From CAZABS01 sp964483635 (GTDB lineage Bacteria; Patescibacteriota; Minisyncoccia; Moranbacterales; UBA1568): a DNA stretch of 25,973 bases. The first letter of the stretch is position 1. Each line of letters starts with the position of its first letter. Below are positions 6,687 through 14,122 of the stretch, piece after piece. The translations under genes and the position numbers were made by a program. The notes under the pieces were generated by a model. That model was not told the origin of the DNA. It ran no database searches and was given only the letters and a program-made list of their open reading frames with translations. Location: assembly GCA_964483635.1 (NCBI GenBank), contig CAZABS010000009.1, positions 1 through 25,973 on the forward strand. Direction: 5' to 3'.

Positions 6687-7437
6687 GGAAATCTCGATAG
6701 CCGCTGAAAAACTTTTTTCTATTTTTTCGTTTCCGATAACGAACTCCCTTCTCATTGGCTTTACCGTGGCTGTTTTAATAGTTCTCTTTACTCAAAAAAT
6801 TGTACGGCAATGGCAAGCGGTGCCTCGGGGTGCACAAAATTTACTGGAAATCATTGTCGATGCATTGTTGGGACTGATTGAGTCGGTAACTCAGGATAAA
6901 GCGCAGGCGCGAACCTTTTTTCCTCTCATCGCGACTATTTTCCTTTTCGTTCTCTGTTCGAATTGGATTGGCTTACTTCCTGGGATGGGGACAGTCGGAC
7001 TTACTCATGGTGAGGGGACGCACGCAACCATTATTCCCTTTCTTCGAAGTACTTCAGCAGACCTCAATTTTACCTTGGCACTCTCTCTTATCACGGTCTT
7101 TACCATTCAATTTGCTGGAGTTGCCACGCTTGGCATTTGGAAATACGGAAAAAAATTTCTTGTCTCTCCATTTCATAAACCCTATGGTATTGGGACGGCT
7201 GTCGGTATTCTCGAGCTCGTGAGTGAAGTGGGCAAGACGATCTCATTCACTTTCCGTCTTTTCGGAAATGTCTTCGCGGGCGAAGTTCTCCTTACCGTGA
7301 TGCTTCATCTCGTGCCGTTTCTTTTACCGCTCCCATTTCTCTTTCTCGAAATTTTCGTGGGATTTATCCAAGCCATCGTCTTTGCGATGCTTACGCTGGT
7401 GTTTTTGAAATCAGCAATGACTGAGGCGGCACACTAA
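6685..7437 (+). CDS. atpB: F0F1 ATP synthase subunit a
   Basis: The 250-aa protein starts with GTG (MEISIAAEKLFSIFSFPITN). The family core is clear: SNWIGLLPG near residue 92, then ISFTFRLFGNVFAGE containing the essential Arg191 (the conserved Arg of subunit a). At the C-terminus an FVGFIQAIVFAML helix provides the Gln of the proton half-channel. Five or more membrane helices are evident. It forms the stator half-channels beside the c ring in the cytoplasmic membrane. No SD is visible and the GTG lies in the right arm of the 6587-6686 palindrome. The frame upstream is open to 6649 but has no ATG, so GTG is the best start. It is the first gene of the operon; no atpI is present. Confidence 0.93.
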   Translation: MEISIAAEKLFSIFSFPITNSLLIGFTVAVLIVLFTQKIVRQWQAVPRGAQNLLEIIVDALLGLIESVTQDKAQARTFFPLIATIFLFVLCSNWIGLLPGMGTVGLTHGEGTHATIIPFLRSTSADLNFTLALSLITVFTIQFAGVATLGIWKYGKKFLVSPFHKPYGIGTAVGILELVSEVGKTISFTFRLFGNVFAGEVLLTVMLHLVPFLLPLPFLFLEIFVGFIQAIVFAMLTLVFLKSAMTEAAH

Positions 7438-7442
7438 CGGTC

Positions 7443-7472
7443 TTGGACAAAAAGCTGAAAATACGGTATACT
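7443..7472 (+). promoter_or_regulatory. Internal promoter before atpE
   Basis: TTGGAC (7443-7448) and TATACT (7467-7472) are 18 nt apart in the 80-nt atpB-atpE gap. It would allow extra c-subunit transcript, which fits the high c stoichiometry of the complex. Confidence 0.55.
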
Positions 7473-7517
7473 AAGCCAATTCGTTTTATAAATAATTCAT
7501 AATTTATCAATAATCAT

Positions 7518-7745
7518 ATGGAACTCGAAGCAGCCAAAATGATCGGTGCCGCTCTCGCAATAGGACTCGGAGCCCTTGGACCTGGCGTGGGTCTAGGTAT
7601 TCTCGCGGGGAAAGCTCTTGAGGCAATCGGACGAAATCCGGAAGCTCAGGGCAAAGTACAAACGACGATGATTCTTGCGATTGCTGTGACCGAAGCGGTA
7701 GCGATTTATGCACTTGTGGTTGCGCTCATGATCCTCTTCAGTTAA
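7518..7745 (+). CDS. atpE: F0F1 ATP synthase subunit c
   Basis: The 75-aa hairpin has two membrane helices joined by the polar loop GRNPEAQGK (Arg39-Asn40-Pro41). The ion-binding carboxylate is Glu59 in AVTEAVAIYA. The helix-1 position that is Gln in sodium-binding rings is Leu26 (GVGLGI), and the position after the Glu is Ala60 instead of Ser, so the sodium ligand set is missing and proton coupling is inferred. Several copies form the c ring of the membrane rotor. It has its own upstream promoter and lies 9 nt before atpF. Confidence 0.95.
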   Translation: MELEAAKMIGAALAIGLGALGPGVGLGILAGKALEAIGRNPEAQGKVQTTMILAIAVTEAVAIYALVVALMILFS

Positions 7746-7754
7746 TTTGCTCCC

Positions 7755-8249
7755 ATGGAAGTTCTCGCAAAGCTTGGTATTGATTGGAAACTTCTCATTG
7801 CACAGGCAGTGAATTTCTTGGTGCTTCTTTGGATTTTGAAACGCTACGCATATAAGCCAATTTTGGCCTATCTGGATGAACGTACAGCCAGGATTGAATC
7901 GGGTCTCCAGAATGCGGAGGCAGCTGAAAAAAAATTAGCCGCTACGCTTGAGGAAGAGAAAAAAATATTAACTCTGGCACGAGAAGAAGCACGTCAGTCA
8001 ATCGCCAAGGCGGAGGAACATGCGAAGCAACGGGATGAACTGATGCTCTCCGAAACGAAAGAAAAAATTGAAAAAATGATTAAGGAGGCAGATGTTCATC
8101 TTGCGGAAAAACAGGCAAAACTCATTCGCGAAGCGAAGGGAGAGCTTGCGCAGGTAGTGACGATAGCTGTTGAAAAAATCTTACACGAAAAAATTGATGA
8201 GCCAGCAGACCAGACATTGATCGAGAAAGCACTTAGAGAAGTGAAATGA
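7755..8249 (+). CDS. atpF: F0F1 ATP synthase subunit b
   Basis: The 164-aa protein begins with one membrane helix (about residues 12-30, LLIAQAVNFLVLLWILKRY) followed by the conserved YKPILAYLDERTARIE. A long charged coiled coil rich in Glu, Lys and Ala (about 40-140) then forms the peripheral stalk. Length and layout are typical of bacterial subunit b. It links subunit a to F1 via delta. It ends with TGA at 8247-8249, four bases before atpH; this TGA at the expected length argues against TGA recoding in this organism. Confidence 0.93.
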   Translation: MEVLAKLGIDWKLLIAQAVNFLVLLWILKRYAYKPILAYLDERTARIESGLQNAEAAEKKLAATLEEEKKILTLAREEARQSIAKAEEHAKQRDELMLSETKEKIEKMIKEADVHLAEKQAKLIREAKGELAQVVTIAVEKILHEKIDEPADQTLIEKALREVK

Positions 8250-8253
8250 CCCT

Positions 8254-8652
8254 ATGCGAGTTTCTGAACGACAAATTGCTCGGGCGTGCGTCGATCTGTC
8301 GCACGAAGGAAAGCTTGACCCCCACGAAGTCTCGCGCGCGGTTTTTGATTTTCTCTCAAAAAAACACTGGATGCACCGAAGCGAACAAGTTCTTTCAGAG
8401 ATTTATCGTGCAATCAATAGTGATCAGGGTATTATCCCAGTAACCATAACCAGTATTCGCGTTCTTTCTGATTCTGAAAAAAAAGAAATTGAACGAGTAG
8501 TAACTCAATTTTTTCCCGAGCAGAAGATTCTCTGTACATGGAAAGAAGATGTAAATCTTGTTGGGGGCATCATCATTGAAACTGAAAATGTGCGGTACGA
8601 TATCTCGCTCCGGTCAGCCCTTCATAAACTCTCTCATTCGTATTCACTCTAA
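8254..8652 (+). CDS. atpH: F0F1 ATP synthase subunit delta (short)
   Basis: The 132-aa protein is weakly conserved but sits exactly where atpH belongs, between atpF and atpA. Its C-terminal half has the family signature: a VLSDSEKKEIERVV helix, then VNLVGGIIIETENVRYDISLRSALHKL, matching the delta/OSCP pattern GG-x-I/V...D-x-S...L. At 132 aa it is clearly shorter than the usual 170-180, so the N-terminal helical bundle that caps alpha subunits is trimmed. It connects F1 to the b stalk. An overlapping frame beginning at 8246 is a shadow. The start at 8254 follows atpF by 4 nt. Confidence 0.87.
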   Translation: MRVSERQIARACVDLSHEGKLDPHEVSRAVFDFLSKKHWMHRSEQVLSEIYRAINSDQGIIPVTITSIRVLSDSEKKEIERVVTQFFPEQKILCTWKEDVNLVGGIIIETENVRYDISLRSALHKLSHSYSL

Positions 8653-8657
8653 AACTT

Positions 8658-10157
8658 ATGAGCAATCCACTCATTGAAGAACTTAAAAAAGAAATCGCAC
8701 AGTTCCATCATGCTGCTGAGCGTGAGGCTATCGGTACGGTACTCGAAGTAGGTGATGGTGTTGCTCGCGTGGCGGGTTTGTCTGAGGTGATGGCCTCTGA
8801 AATGGTAGAGTTTGAAAATGGAGCACTCGGAGTAGCGCTGAATCTTGAAGAGAGTGAAGTGGGGATTATGATTTTGGGTGAAATTGGAGATATCCATGAG
8901 GGGATGAAAGTGAAAGCAACCGGACGGATCCTTTCTGTTCCAGTGAGTGAGAAGATAATTGGTCGAGTGGTAAATGCTCTTGGCCAGCCGATTGATGGGA
9001 AGGGAGAGGTGAAAAGTGATACGTTTTATCCTGTTGAAAAAATTGCTCCTGGCGTGATTACGCGTCAATCGGTCAATCAGCCACTCCAGACGGGAATCAA
9101 GGCTATTGATGCTCTGATCCCAATTGGTCGAGGCCAGCGCGAACTCATTATTGGTGATCGTCAGACCGGGAAGACAGCAGTTGCTATTGATACGATTATC
9201 AATCAGAAAGGTCAAGGCGTTTTGTGTTTCTATGTTGCAATTGGTCAAAAGGAATCAAAAATCGCTCGGCTTAAAGCAGAACTTGAAAAGGCTGGTGCGA
9301 TGGACTATACCACCATTGTGGTAGCGGGTGTATCAGATGCGGCAGCGATGTCATTTATTGCTCCATATGCGGCGACGGCGATGGGGGAGTATTTCATGGA
9401 TCAAGGGAAAGACGTCTTGGTCATTCATGATGATCTTTCGAAACATGCTGTCGCGTATCGTCAGATATCACTCATTCTTCGTCGACCACCAGGTCGCGAA
9501 GCGTATCCGGGCGATGTTTTCTATCTGCACTCTCGACTGTTGGAGCGAAGTGCTAAGTTGAATGCTGAAAACGGAGGAGGATCACTCACGGCACTTCCAA
9601 TCATTGAAACACAAGCGGGAGATGTCTCGGCGTATATCCCAACAAATGTGATTTCGATTACGGACGGACAGATTTATCTCGAGTCCGATCTCTTCTATAA
9701 AGGAATTCGACCAGCACTCAATGTAGGTATCTCGGTCTCGCGTGTAGGATCGGCCGCTCAGATTAAAGCGATGAAACAAGTCGCAGGAACACTTCGCCTT
9801 GATTTGGCTCAATTCCGTGAACTGGAGTCATTTGCTCAGTTCGGATCTGATTTGGATGAAAAAACGAAGAGCGCCATTGAGCGTGGACGACGGGCAGTGG
9901 AAGTTTTGAAACAGCCACAATATGCTCCGCTTTCAGTTGAGCGGGAGGTGGCTCTCTTGTTTGCTCTTACTCGAGGGTATCTTGACGATATCAAAGTTGA
10001 AGAGATTCATCGTTTTGAGCGTGAATTCCTTGCTTATCTGTCAGCGGAGGGAAAAGAAGTCGTTGAAGTAATCCAAAAAGAAAAAGCGCTTACGGAAACA
10101 GTTGAGGCAACACTACGAACACATCTCGAGAGTTTTAAAAAGAGTTTTGCTGTATAA
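8658..10157 (+). CDS. atpA: F0F1 ATP synthase subunit alpha
   Basis: The 499-aa protein has the Walker A motif GDRQTGKT at residues 166-173, the conserved PIGRGQRELIIGDRQ run-in, the DDLSKHAVAYRQISLILRRPPGREAYPGD region and the arginine-finger segment GISVSRVGSAAQ. The length is standard (about 500). Alpha carries the non-catalytic nucleotide sites in the alpha3beta3 head of F1. The N-terminal helix MSNPLIEELKKEIAQF should contact delta. It follows atpH by 5 nt and precedes atpG by 2 nt. No defects were seen. Confidence 0.97.
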   Translation: MSNPLIEELKKEIAQFHHAAEREAIGTVLEVGDGVARVAGLSEVMASEMVEFENGALGVALNLEESEVGIMILGEIGDIHEGMKVKATGRILSVPVSEKIIGRVVNALGQPIDGKGEVKSDTFYPVEKIAPGVITRQSVNQPLQTGIKAIDALIPIGRGQRELIIGDRQTGKTAVAIDTIINQKGQGVLCFYVAIGQKESKIARLKAELEKAGAMDYTTIVVAGVSDAAAMSFIAPYAATAMGEYFMDQGKDVLVIHDDLSKHAVAYRQISLILRRPPGREAYPGDVFYLHSRLLERSAKLNAENGGGSLTALPIIETQAGDVSAYIPTNVISITDGQIYLESDLFYKGIRPALNVGISVSRVGSAAQIKAMKQVAGTLRLDLAQFRELESFAQFGSDLDEKTKSAIERGRRAVEVLKQPQYAPLSVEREVALLFALTRGYLDDIKVEEIHRFEREFLAYLSAEGKEVVEVIQKEKALTETVEATLRTHLESFKKSFAV

Positions 10158-10159
10158 CT

Positions 10160-11050
10160 ATGGCGAGTGGAAAAGAAGTACGACGGAGAATCAAGGGTGT
10201 AAAAGCTACTGGAAAAATTACCAGAGCCATGGAGATGATTAGTGCTGTCAAAATGAGAAGGGCGACGGAGGCGGTATTTGCTGTTCGCCCATACGCAAAA
10301 AGCGCCATACATATTTTGCATCAACTCACACAATCGCTTGAGCAGGCAGCATCGCCACTCCTCACTGAACGTCCAGTACGAAGCGAAATATATGTCGTGA
10401 TTACGTCGAATCGGGGGCTCTGTGGTGCCTTCAATACCCAGGTATTTCGCAGGTTGCGCTCGGTGCTTGCCGAGGACTCTGATCGGTCTCCACGCTTTAT
10501 CACAATTGGGAAGAAAGGAGAACAAATATTACGTCGCATGGGAAAGGATATAGTTGCTACCTTTCCGAACATTCTCGCTACGCCCACAGTTGCCTCACTC
10601 CGACCGGTGACGCGAATTCTCATGGATGAATTTCAGTCGGGGCGAGCTGATCGAGTTGTTATTGTGTACACTGATTACGTCTCGGCGCTTTCTCAAGTGG
10701 TAAAGGTGCGGGCTGTTTTACCGGTAACCGAAAAAGATACTCGGAAGGCGCTTCACGAAATGAATGCGGTTGTCCAAACGCCTGATTCAGCAGCTTTTCT
10801 CTTCGAGCCATCTCCTGAAAAAGTACTTGAAACAATGGTGCCTCGGCTCATCGAGATGGAGCTCTATCATGCTATTTTGGAATCAAACGCCTCACAAGAA
10901 TCTGCACGGATGGTAGCGATGCGGAATGCAACTGATGCCGCTCGAGATATGGTCGCTGATCTTACGCTTGCCTACAATCAACTCCGTCAGGGAAAAATTA
11001 CTCAGGAAATCGCAGAACTCTCGGCTGGTATGGCAGCAGTGCAGAGATAA
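10160..11050 (+). CDS. atpG: F0F1 ATP synthase subunit gamma
   Basis: The 296-aa central-stalk subunit begins MASGKEVRRRIKGVKATGKITRAMEMISAVKM, the N-terminal coiled-coil signature, has the ITSNRGLCGAFN motif around residue 80, and ends with the family's C-terminal helix (MRNATDAARDMV...YNQLRQGKITQEIAEL). The length is standard. Gamma rotates inside the alpha3beta3 head, coupling the c ring to catalysis. It starts 2 nt after atpA and is followed by a 71-nt gap with short direct repeats before atpD. Confidence 0.95.
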   Translation: MASGKEVRRRIKGVKATGKITRAMEMISAVKMRRATEAVFAVRPYAKSAIHILHQLTQSLEQAASPLLTERPVRSEIYVVITSNRGLCGAFNTQVFRRLRSVLAEDSDRSPRFITIGKKGEQILRRMGKDIVATFPNILATPTVASLRPVTRILMDEFQSGRADRVVIVYTDYVSALSQVVKVRAVLPVTEKDTRKALHEMNAVVQTPDSAAFLFEPSPEKVLETMVPRLIEMELYHAILESNASQESARMVAMRNATDAARDMVADLTLAYNQLRQGKITQEIAELSAGMAAVQR

Positions 11051-11075
11051 AATGTGGATTTTTGCATCTGGAATC

Positions 11076-11105
11076 TTGGACATCCAATATTCTAGATTCT
11101 AAACT
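11076..11105 (+). promoter_or_regulatory. Possible internal promoter before atpD
   Basis: TTGGAC (11076-11081) and TAAACT (11100-11105) are 18 nt apart in the atpG-atpD gap. The -10 is imperfect, and the box overlaps a 9-nt direct repeat TCTAGATTC (11091-11099 and 11105-11113). Confidence 0.35.
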
Positions 11106-11121
11106 CTAGATTCAACTCATT

Positions 11122-12510
11122 ATGCAAACAGGTACTCTTATCCAAGTCATCGGACCGGTTATCGACGTTGAATTCGGTGATGATGTCGCGCTTCCAAAGA
11201 TTTATGATGCTCTTGAAGTAACGGTATCTCATGGAACATTGGTGGCCGAAGTACATCAGCATCTTGGAGGCAATCGTGTGCGTGCAGTTGCGATGGGACC
11301 AACGGATGGATTGCGTCGAGGGATGGAAGTTATCATGACCGGAGCTCCTATTAGCGTTCCAGTCGGAAAAGATGTCTTAGGGAGAATGTTTAACGTGCTG
11401 GGAAAAGCGATTGATGGAAAAGAAGATCTTGCTGTTCCAACCAAACGTTCCATTCATCGAAGTGCGCCTTCGTTTGAAGAACAGTCAACCAAAGCGGAAG
11501 TTTTTGAAACGGGCATTAAGGCCATTGACCTTATCTGCCCCTTTATGAAGGGTGGGAAAGTCGGTCTTTTTGGTGGTGCGGGTGTTGGAAAGACGGTTGT
11601 GATTCAAGAGCTTATCCGAAATATTGCTCAGGAACACGGTGGCTATTCGGTTTTTGCAGGAGTTGGGGAGCGAACACGTGAGGGGAATGATTTGTATCAT
11701 GAAATGAAAGACTCTGGTGTCCTTCCCAAAACTGCGCTTGTTTTCGGTCAGATGAATGAACCTCCTGGTTCGCGTCAACGAGTCGCCCTGACCGCACTTA
11801 CCATGGCTGAGGAGTTTCGTGATGCTGAGGGGAAAGACGTCCTTTTTTTCATCGACAATATTTTCCGTTTTACTCAAGCGGGTTCGGAAGTGTCAGCTCT
11901 CCTTGGGCGAATCCCTTCAGCGGTGGGTTATCAGCCGACGTTGGCAGAAGAAATGGGTGGTCTTCAAGAACGGATTACCTCAACGAAAAAAGGTTCAATT
12001 ACCTCGGTACAAGCAGTGTATGTGCCGGCGGATGATCTCACTGATCCGGCTCCGGCGACGACTTTTGCTCATCTTGATTCAACGGTTGTGTTAAATCGGG
12101 CACTCACAGAAATTGGTATCTATCCCGCGGTTGATCCTCTCGATTCAACTTCAAGTATTCTCGATCCTCAGATCGTTGGCGAGCGTCATTATACGGTCGC
12201 GCGAGGAGTACAACGAGTTCTCCAACGTTACAAAGATCTTCAAGATATTATCGCTATTCTCGGGATGGAAGAACTCACGGAAGAGGATAAATTGACTGTC
12301 GTTCGTGCTCGGAAAATTCAACGCTTCCTTTCGCAGCCATTTTTCGTAGCGGAGCAGTTTACGGGAGCTCCTGGAAAATATGTGAACCTTGAAGAGACTA
12401 TTACCGGATTTGAAAAAATCCTTGCGGGTGAGCTCGATCATGTTCAGGAGCAAGACTTTTATATGAAGGGGACCATTGAAGAAGTTTTAGCAACAGCAGC
12501 AAAGCAATAG
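11122..12510 (+). CDS. atpD: F0F1 ATP synthase subunit beta
   Basis: The 462-aa catalytic subunit has Walker A GGAGVGKT (residues 151-158), the catalytic glutamate Glu183 in GERTREGND, Walker B at DVLFFIDN (239-246) and the ALLGRIPSAVGYQPTL segment. The DELSEED-type lever is MEELTEEDKL near residue 385. All residues needed for ATP hydrolysis and synthesis are present. It lies 1 nt before atpC. Confidence 0.97.
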   Translation: MQTGTLIQVIGPVIDVEFGDDVALPKIYDALEVTVSHGTLVAEVHQHLGGNRVRAVAMGPTDGLRRGMEVIMTGAPISVPVGKDVLGRMFNVLGKAIDGKEDLAVPTKRSIHRSAPSFEEQSTKAEVFETGIKAIDLICPFMKGGKVGLFGGAGVGKTVVIQELIRNIAQEHGGYSVFAGVGERTREGNDLYHEMKDSGVLPKTALVFGQMNEPPGSRQRVALTALTMAEEFRDAEGKDVLFFIDNIFRFTQAGSEVSALLGRIPSAVGYQPTLAEEMGGLQERITSTKKGSITSVQAVYVPADDLTDPAPATTFAHLDSTVVLNRALTEIGIYPAVDPLDSTSSILDPQIVGERHYTVARGVQRVLQRYKDLQDIIAILGMEELTEEDKLTVVRARKIQRFLSQPFFVAEQFTGAPGKYVNLEETITGFEKILAGELDHVQEQDFYMKGTIEEVLATAAKQ

Positions 12511-12511
12511 C

Positions 12512-12961
12512 ATGAAAACGCTTAAGCTTAAATTAGTAACTCCTGAGCGTTCTGTTTCCGAGCAAGATGCTCTCTCGGTAACTCTACCGATTCAGGGGGG
12601 TGAAGTAACTCTTCTTCCGGATCACGAACCGTATATTGGCGCTTTGCACGCGGGTGAGATTTTGGTGCGTCGGGATGAGTCTACTGATCCCGAGAGTGTC
12701 GCAATTTCTGGAGGATTTGTTGAATTTGTTGGGAATACTCTTACGGTACTCGCAGATACAGCCGAGCGTGCTGAAGAAATTGATATGCAGCGGGCTGAGG
12801 AGGCACGGGCGAAGGCGGAGCAATTGAAACTCGAAAAGGGAGATATGAGTGCTGAAGAGTACGCCTTTGTTGTTGCTGCACTCGAAAAAGAGATGACTCG
12901 TATCAAAGTGGCGAGGAAGCATCATAGTCGTCGTGGTATTACTTTATCTAGCAATGAGTAA
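12512..12961 (+). CDS. atpC: F0F1 ATP synthase subunit epsilon
   Basis: The 149-aa protein has the N-terminal beta sandwich (LKLVTPERSVSEQDALSVTLP, GEVTLLPDHEPYIGAL, ISGGFVEFVGNTLTVLAD) and a full C-terminal helical hairpin (AEEIDMQRAEEARAKAEQL onwards). The hairpin is the element that can insert into F1 and inhibit hydrolysis. It is slightly longer than the usual 130-140 aa owing to a basic tail (ARKHHSRRG). It closes the operon; a hairpin terminator begins 27 nt after its stop. Confidence 0.92.
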   Translation: MKTLKLKLVTPERSVSEQDALSVTLPIQGGEVTLLPDHEPYIGALHAGEILVRRDESTDPESVAISGGFVEFVGNTLTVLADTAERAEEIDMQRAEEARAKAEQLKLEKGDMSAEEYAFVVAALEKEMTRIKVARKHHSRRGITLSSNE

Positions 12962-12978
12962 CGGCGGAGAATAATTGG

Positions 12979-12987
12979 TGATATACT
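12979..12987 (+). promoter_or_regulatory. Extended -10 promoter for the DUF4349 gene
   Basis: TGATATACT forms an extended -10 (TGn plus TATACT at 12982-12987) with no good -35. It lies between the atpC stop and the terminator hairpin, so transcription would start inside that hairpin. Confidence 0.45.
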
Positions 12988-13012
12988 AGAGGGACAAAGA
13001 GTCCCTCTTTAT
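12988..13012 (+). terminator. Terminator at the end of the atp operon
   Basis: Perfect 8-bp stem AGAGGGAC/GTCCCTCT (12988-12995 and 13001-13008) with loop AAAGA, followed by TTATTAATTATT. Confidence 0.7.
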
Positions 13013-13033
13013 TAATTATTGATACGTGGCGTT

Positions 13034-14038
13034 ATGGCAACAAAAATAAAAAATACTCCATCGAGATGGCTTCGCCCATCTATTACGGGGGTGATGGTTC
13101 TTGCGCTGTTACCGATAGTACTCTTTTTTTCTGCGATGTTTGATCGGAGTCACCTGGGGAATTCCAAAGCGGTATTCTTTGGAATGATGAGGGATATGGA
13201 TGACGAGAGATCATACGTAACCCCTTCTTCATTGGCGGTGAGTACCGAAGCTCAACCAATGGTTGGCACTGACCAAATGATGATGGTTAAAGACGCTGAG
13301 TGGGTTTCGATACCTTCGCCTGCGGGAACGGTCTCTCCAGCTATTGTTCCAGATCGGAGTATTGCAACCACCGCTTCAATCACTGCAAGGGTACAAAGTG
13401 CTGATTGGAGTGTGGGAAAGATCCGAGAAATAGTTACCGGAAAGGGTGGATATGTCCAGGAGACTTTTGTGAGTCGCCCAACCTATGGTGAAAGATCGGC
13501 CTGGATGACGGTTAAAGTTCCGGCTGCTGATTTTCTAGCTACGTTTGAAGAAATGAAGCAAGCCTTTACCCAGGTGACTGGTGAGAATGTAAGTGCAAGT
13601 GATATTACCGCTGCTGTCTATGATACTCAGGCGCGTCTCAAGAACAAGCGAGTAGAGGAAACAAGATTGCAAGGATTACTTGAAACAACCGAAGATGTTA
13701 CGAACGTCCTCAAAATCACAGATCGGTTGAGTCAAGTTCGAACTGAGATTGAGGCTTTGGAGGCATCAGAGAGAACTCTCAATGAACAAACAGCCATGGC
13801 GGCGGTGAGTATTAATCTGACCGAAGATCCACAGGTTGGAACTGATACCAATAATTTCCGTTCAGGAAACGTCTTCAAGGTAGCTGTGAATGAATTGACT
13901 CGTGGGCTCATACAAATCGGGAGTGGCTTAGTCATAGTAGTCGTTGCTGGATTACCGATTGTTCTTGCATACCTCCTGTGTCTCTGGATTATTTATTTCT
14001 TTGTGAAAAAAGGAGTGAAAAGATTCTTTGACCGGTAG
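13034..14038 (+). CDS. DUF4349 membrane protein
   Basis: The 334-aa protein has an N-terminal membrane span (about residues 18-36), a low-complexity linker, then the DUF4349 core (SITARVQSADWSVGKIREIVTGKGGYVQ...MTVKVPAADF). A coiled coil follows (about 190-240, ending RTEIEALEASERTLNEQ), then a C-terminal span (about 293-322) and a basic tail. This architecture is common in bacterial DUF4349 proteins, thought to be envelope-anchored with the core outside; the function is unknown. The ATG at 13034 was preferred to the in-frame TTG at 13019, which falls at the end of the terminator region. It sits between the atp operon and leuS and is bounded by terminators on both sides, so it is probably monocistronic. 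Confidence 0.8.
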   Translation: MATKIKNTPSRWLRPSITGVMVLALLPIVLFFSAMFDRSHLGNSKAVFFGMMRDMDDERSYVTPSSLAVSTEAQPMVGTDQMMMVKDAEWVSIPSPAGTVSPAIVPDRSIATTASITARVQSADWSVGKIREIVTGKGGYVQETFVSRPTYGERSAWMTVKVPAADFLATFEEMKQAFTQVTGENVSASDITAAVYDTQARLKNKRVEETRLQGLLETTEDVTNVLKITDRLSQVRTEIEALEASERTLNEQTAMAAVSINLTEDPQVGTDTNNFRSGNVFKVAVNELTRGLIQIGSGLVIVVVAGLPIVLAYLLCLWIIYFFVKKGVKRFFDR

Positions 14039-14066
14039 TTCGAAACGAATTGTGAAGTACGAGAGG

Positions 14067-14090
14067 GAGCCTTGAAAAAAGGCTCTTTTT
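14067..14090 (+). terminator. Rho-independent terminator after the DUF4349 gene
   Basis: GAGCCTT/AAGGCTC (14067-14073 and 14079-14085) with a 5-nt loop and five T. An in-frame TTG at 14072 lies inside this hairpin, which argues that leuS starts later, at 14123. Confidence 0.75.
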
Positions 14091-14122
14091 CGGCTAGAGT
14101 GGGGGGAGTAACGACATCACTT

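Noticed and set aside
8246..8443. Frame overlapping the start of atpH
   Set aside because: Shadow of atpH in another frame, with no family features.
14072..14122. TTG at 14072 as leuS start
   Set aside because: It lies inside a strong terminator hairpin, and the extra residues (KKGSFSARVGG) do not belong to LeuRS.
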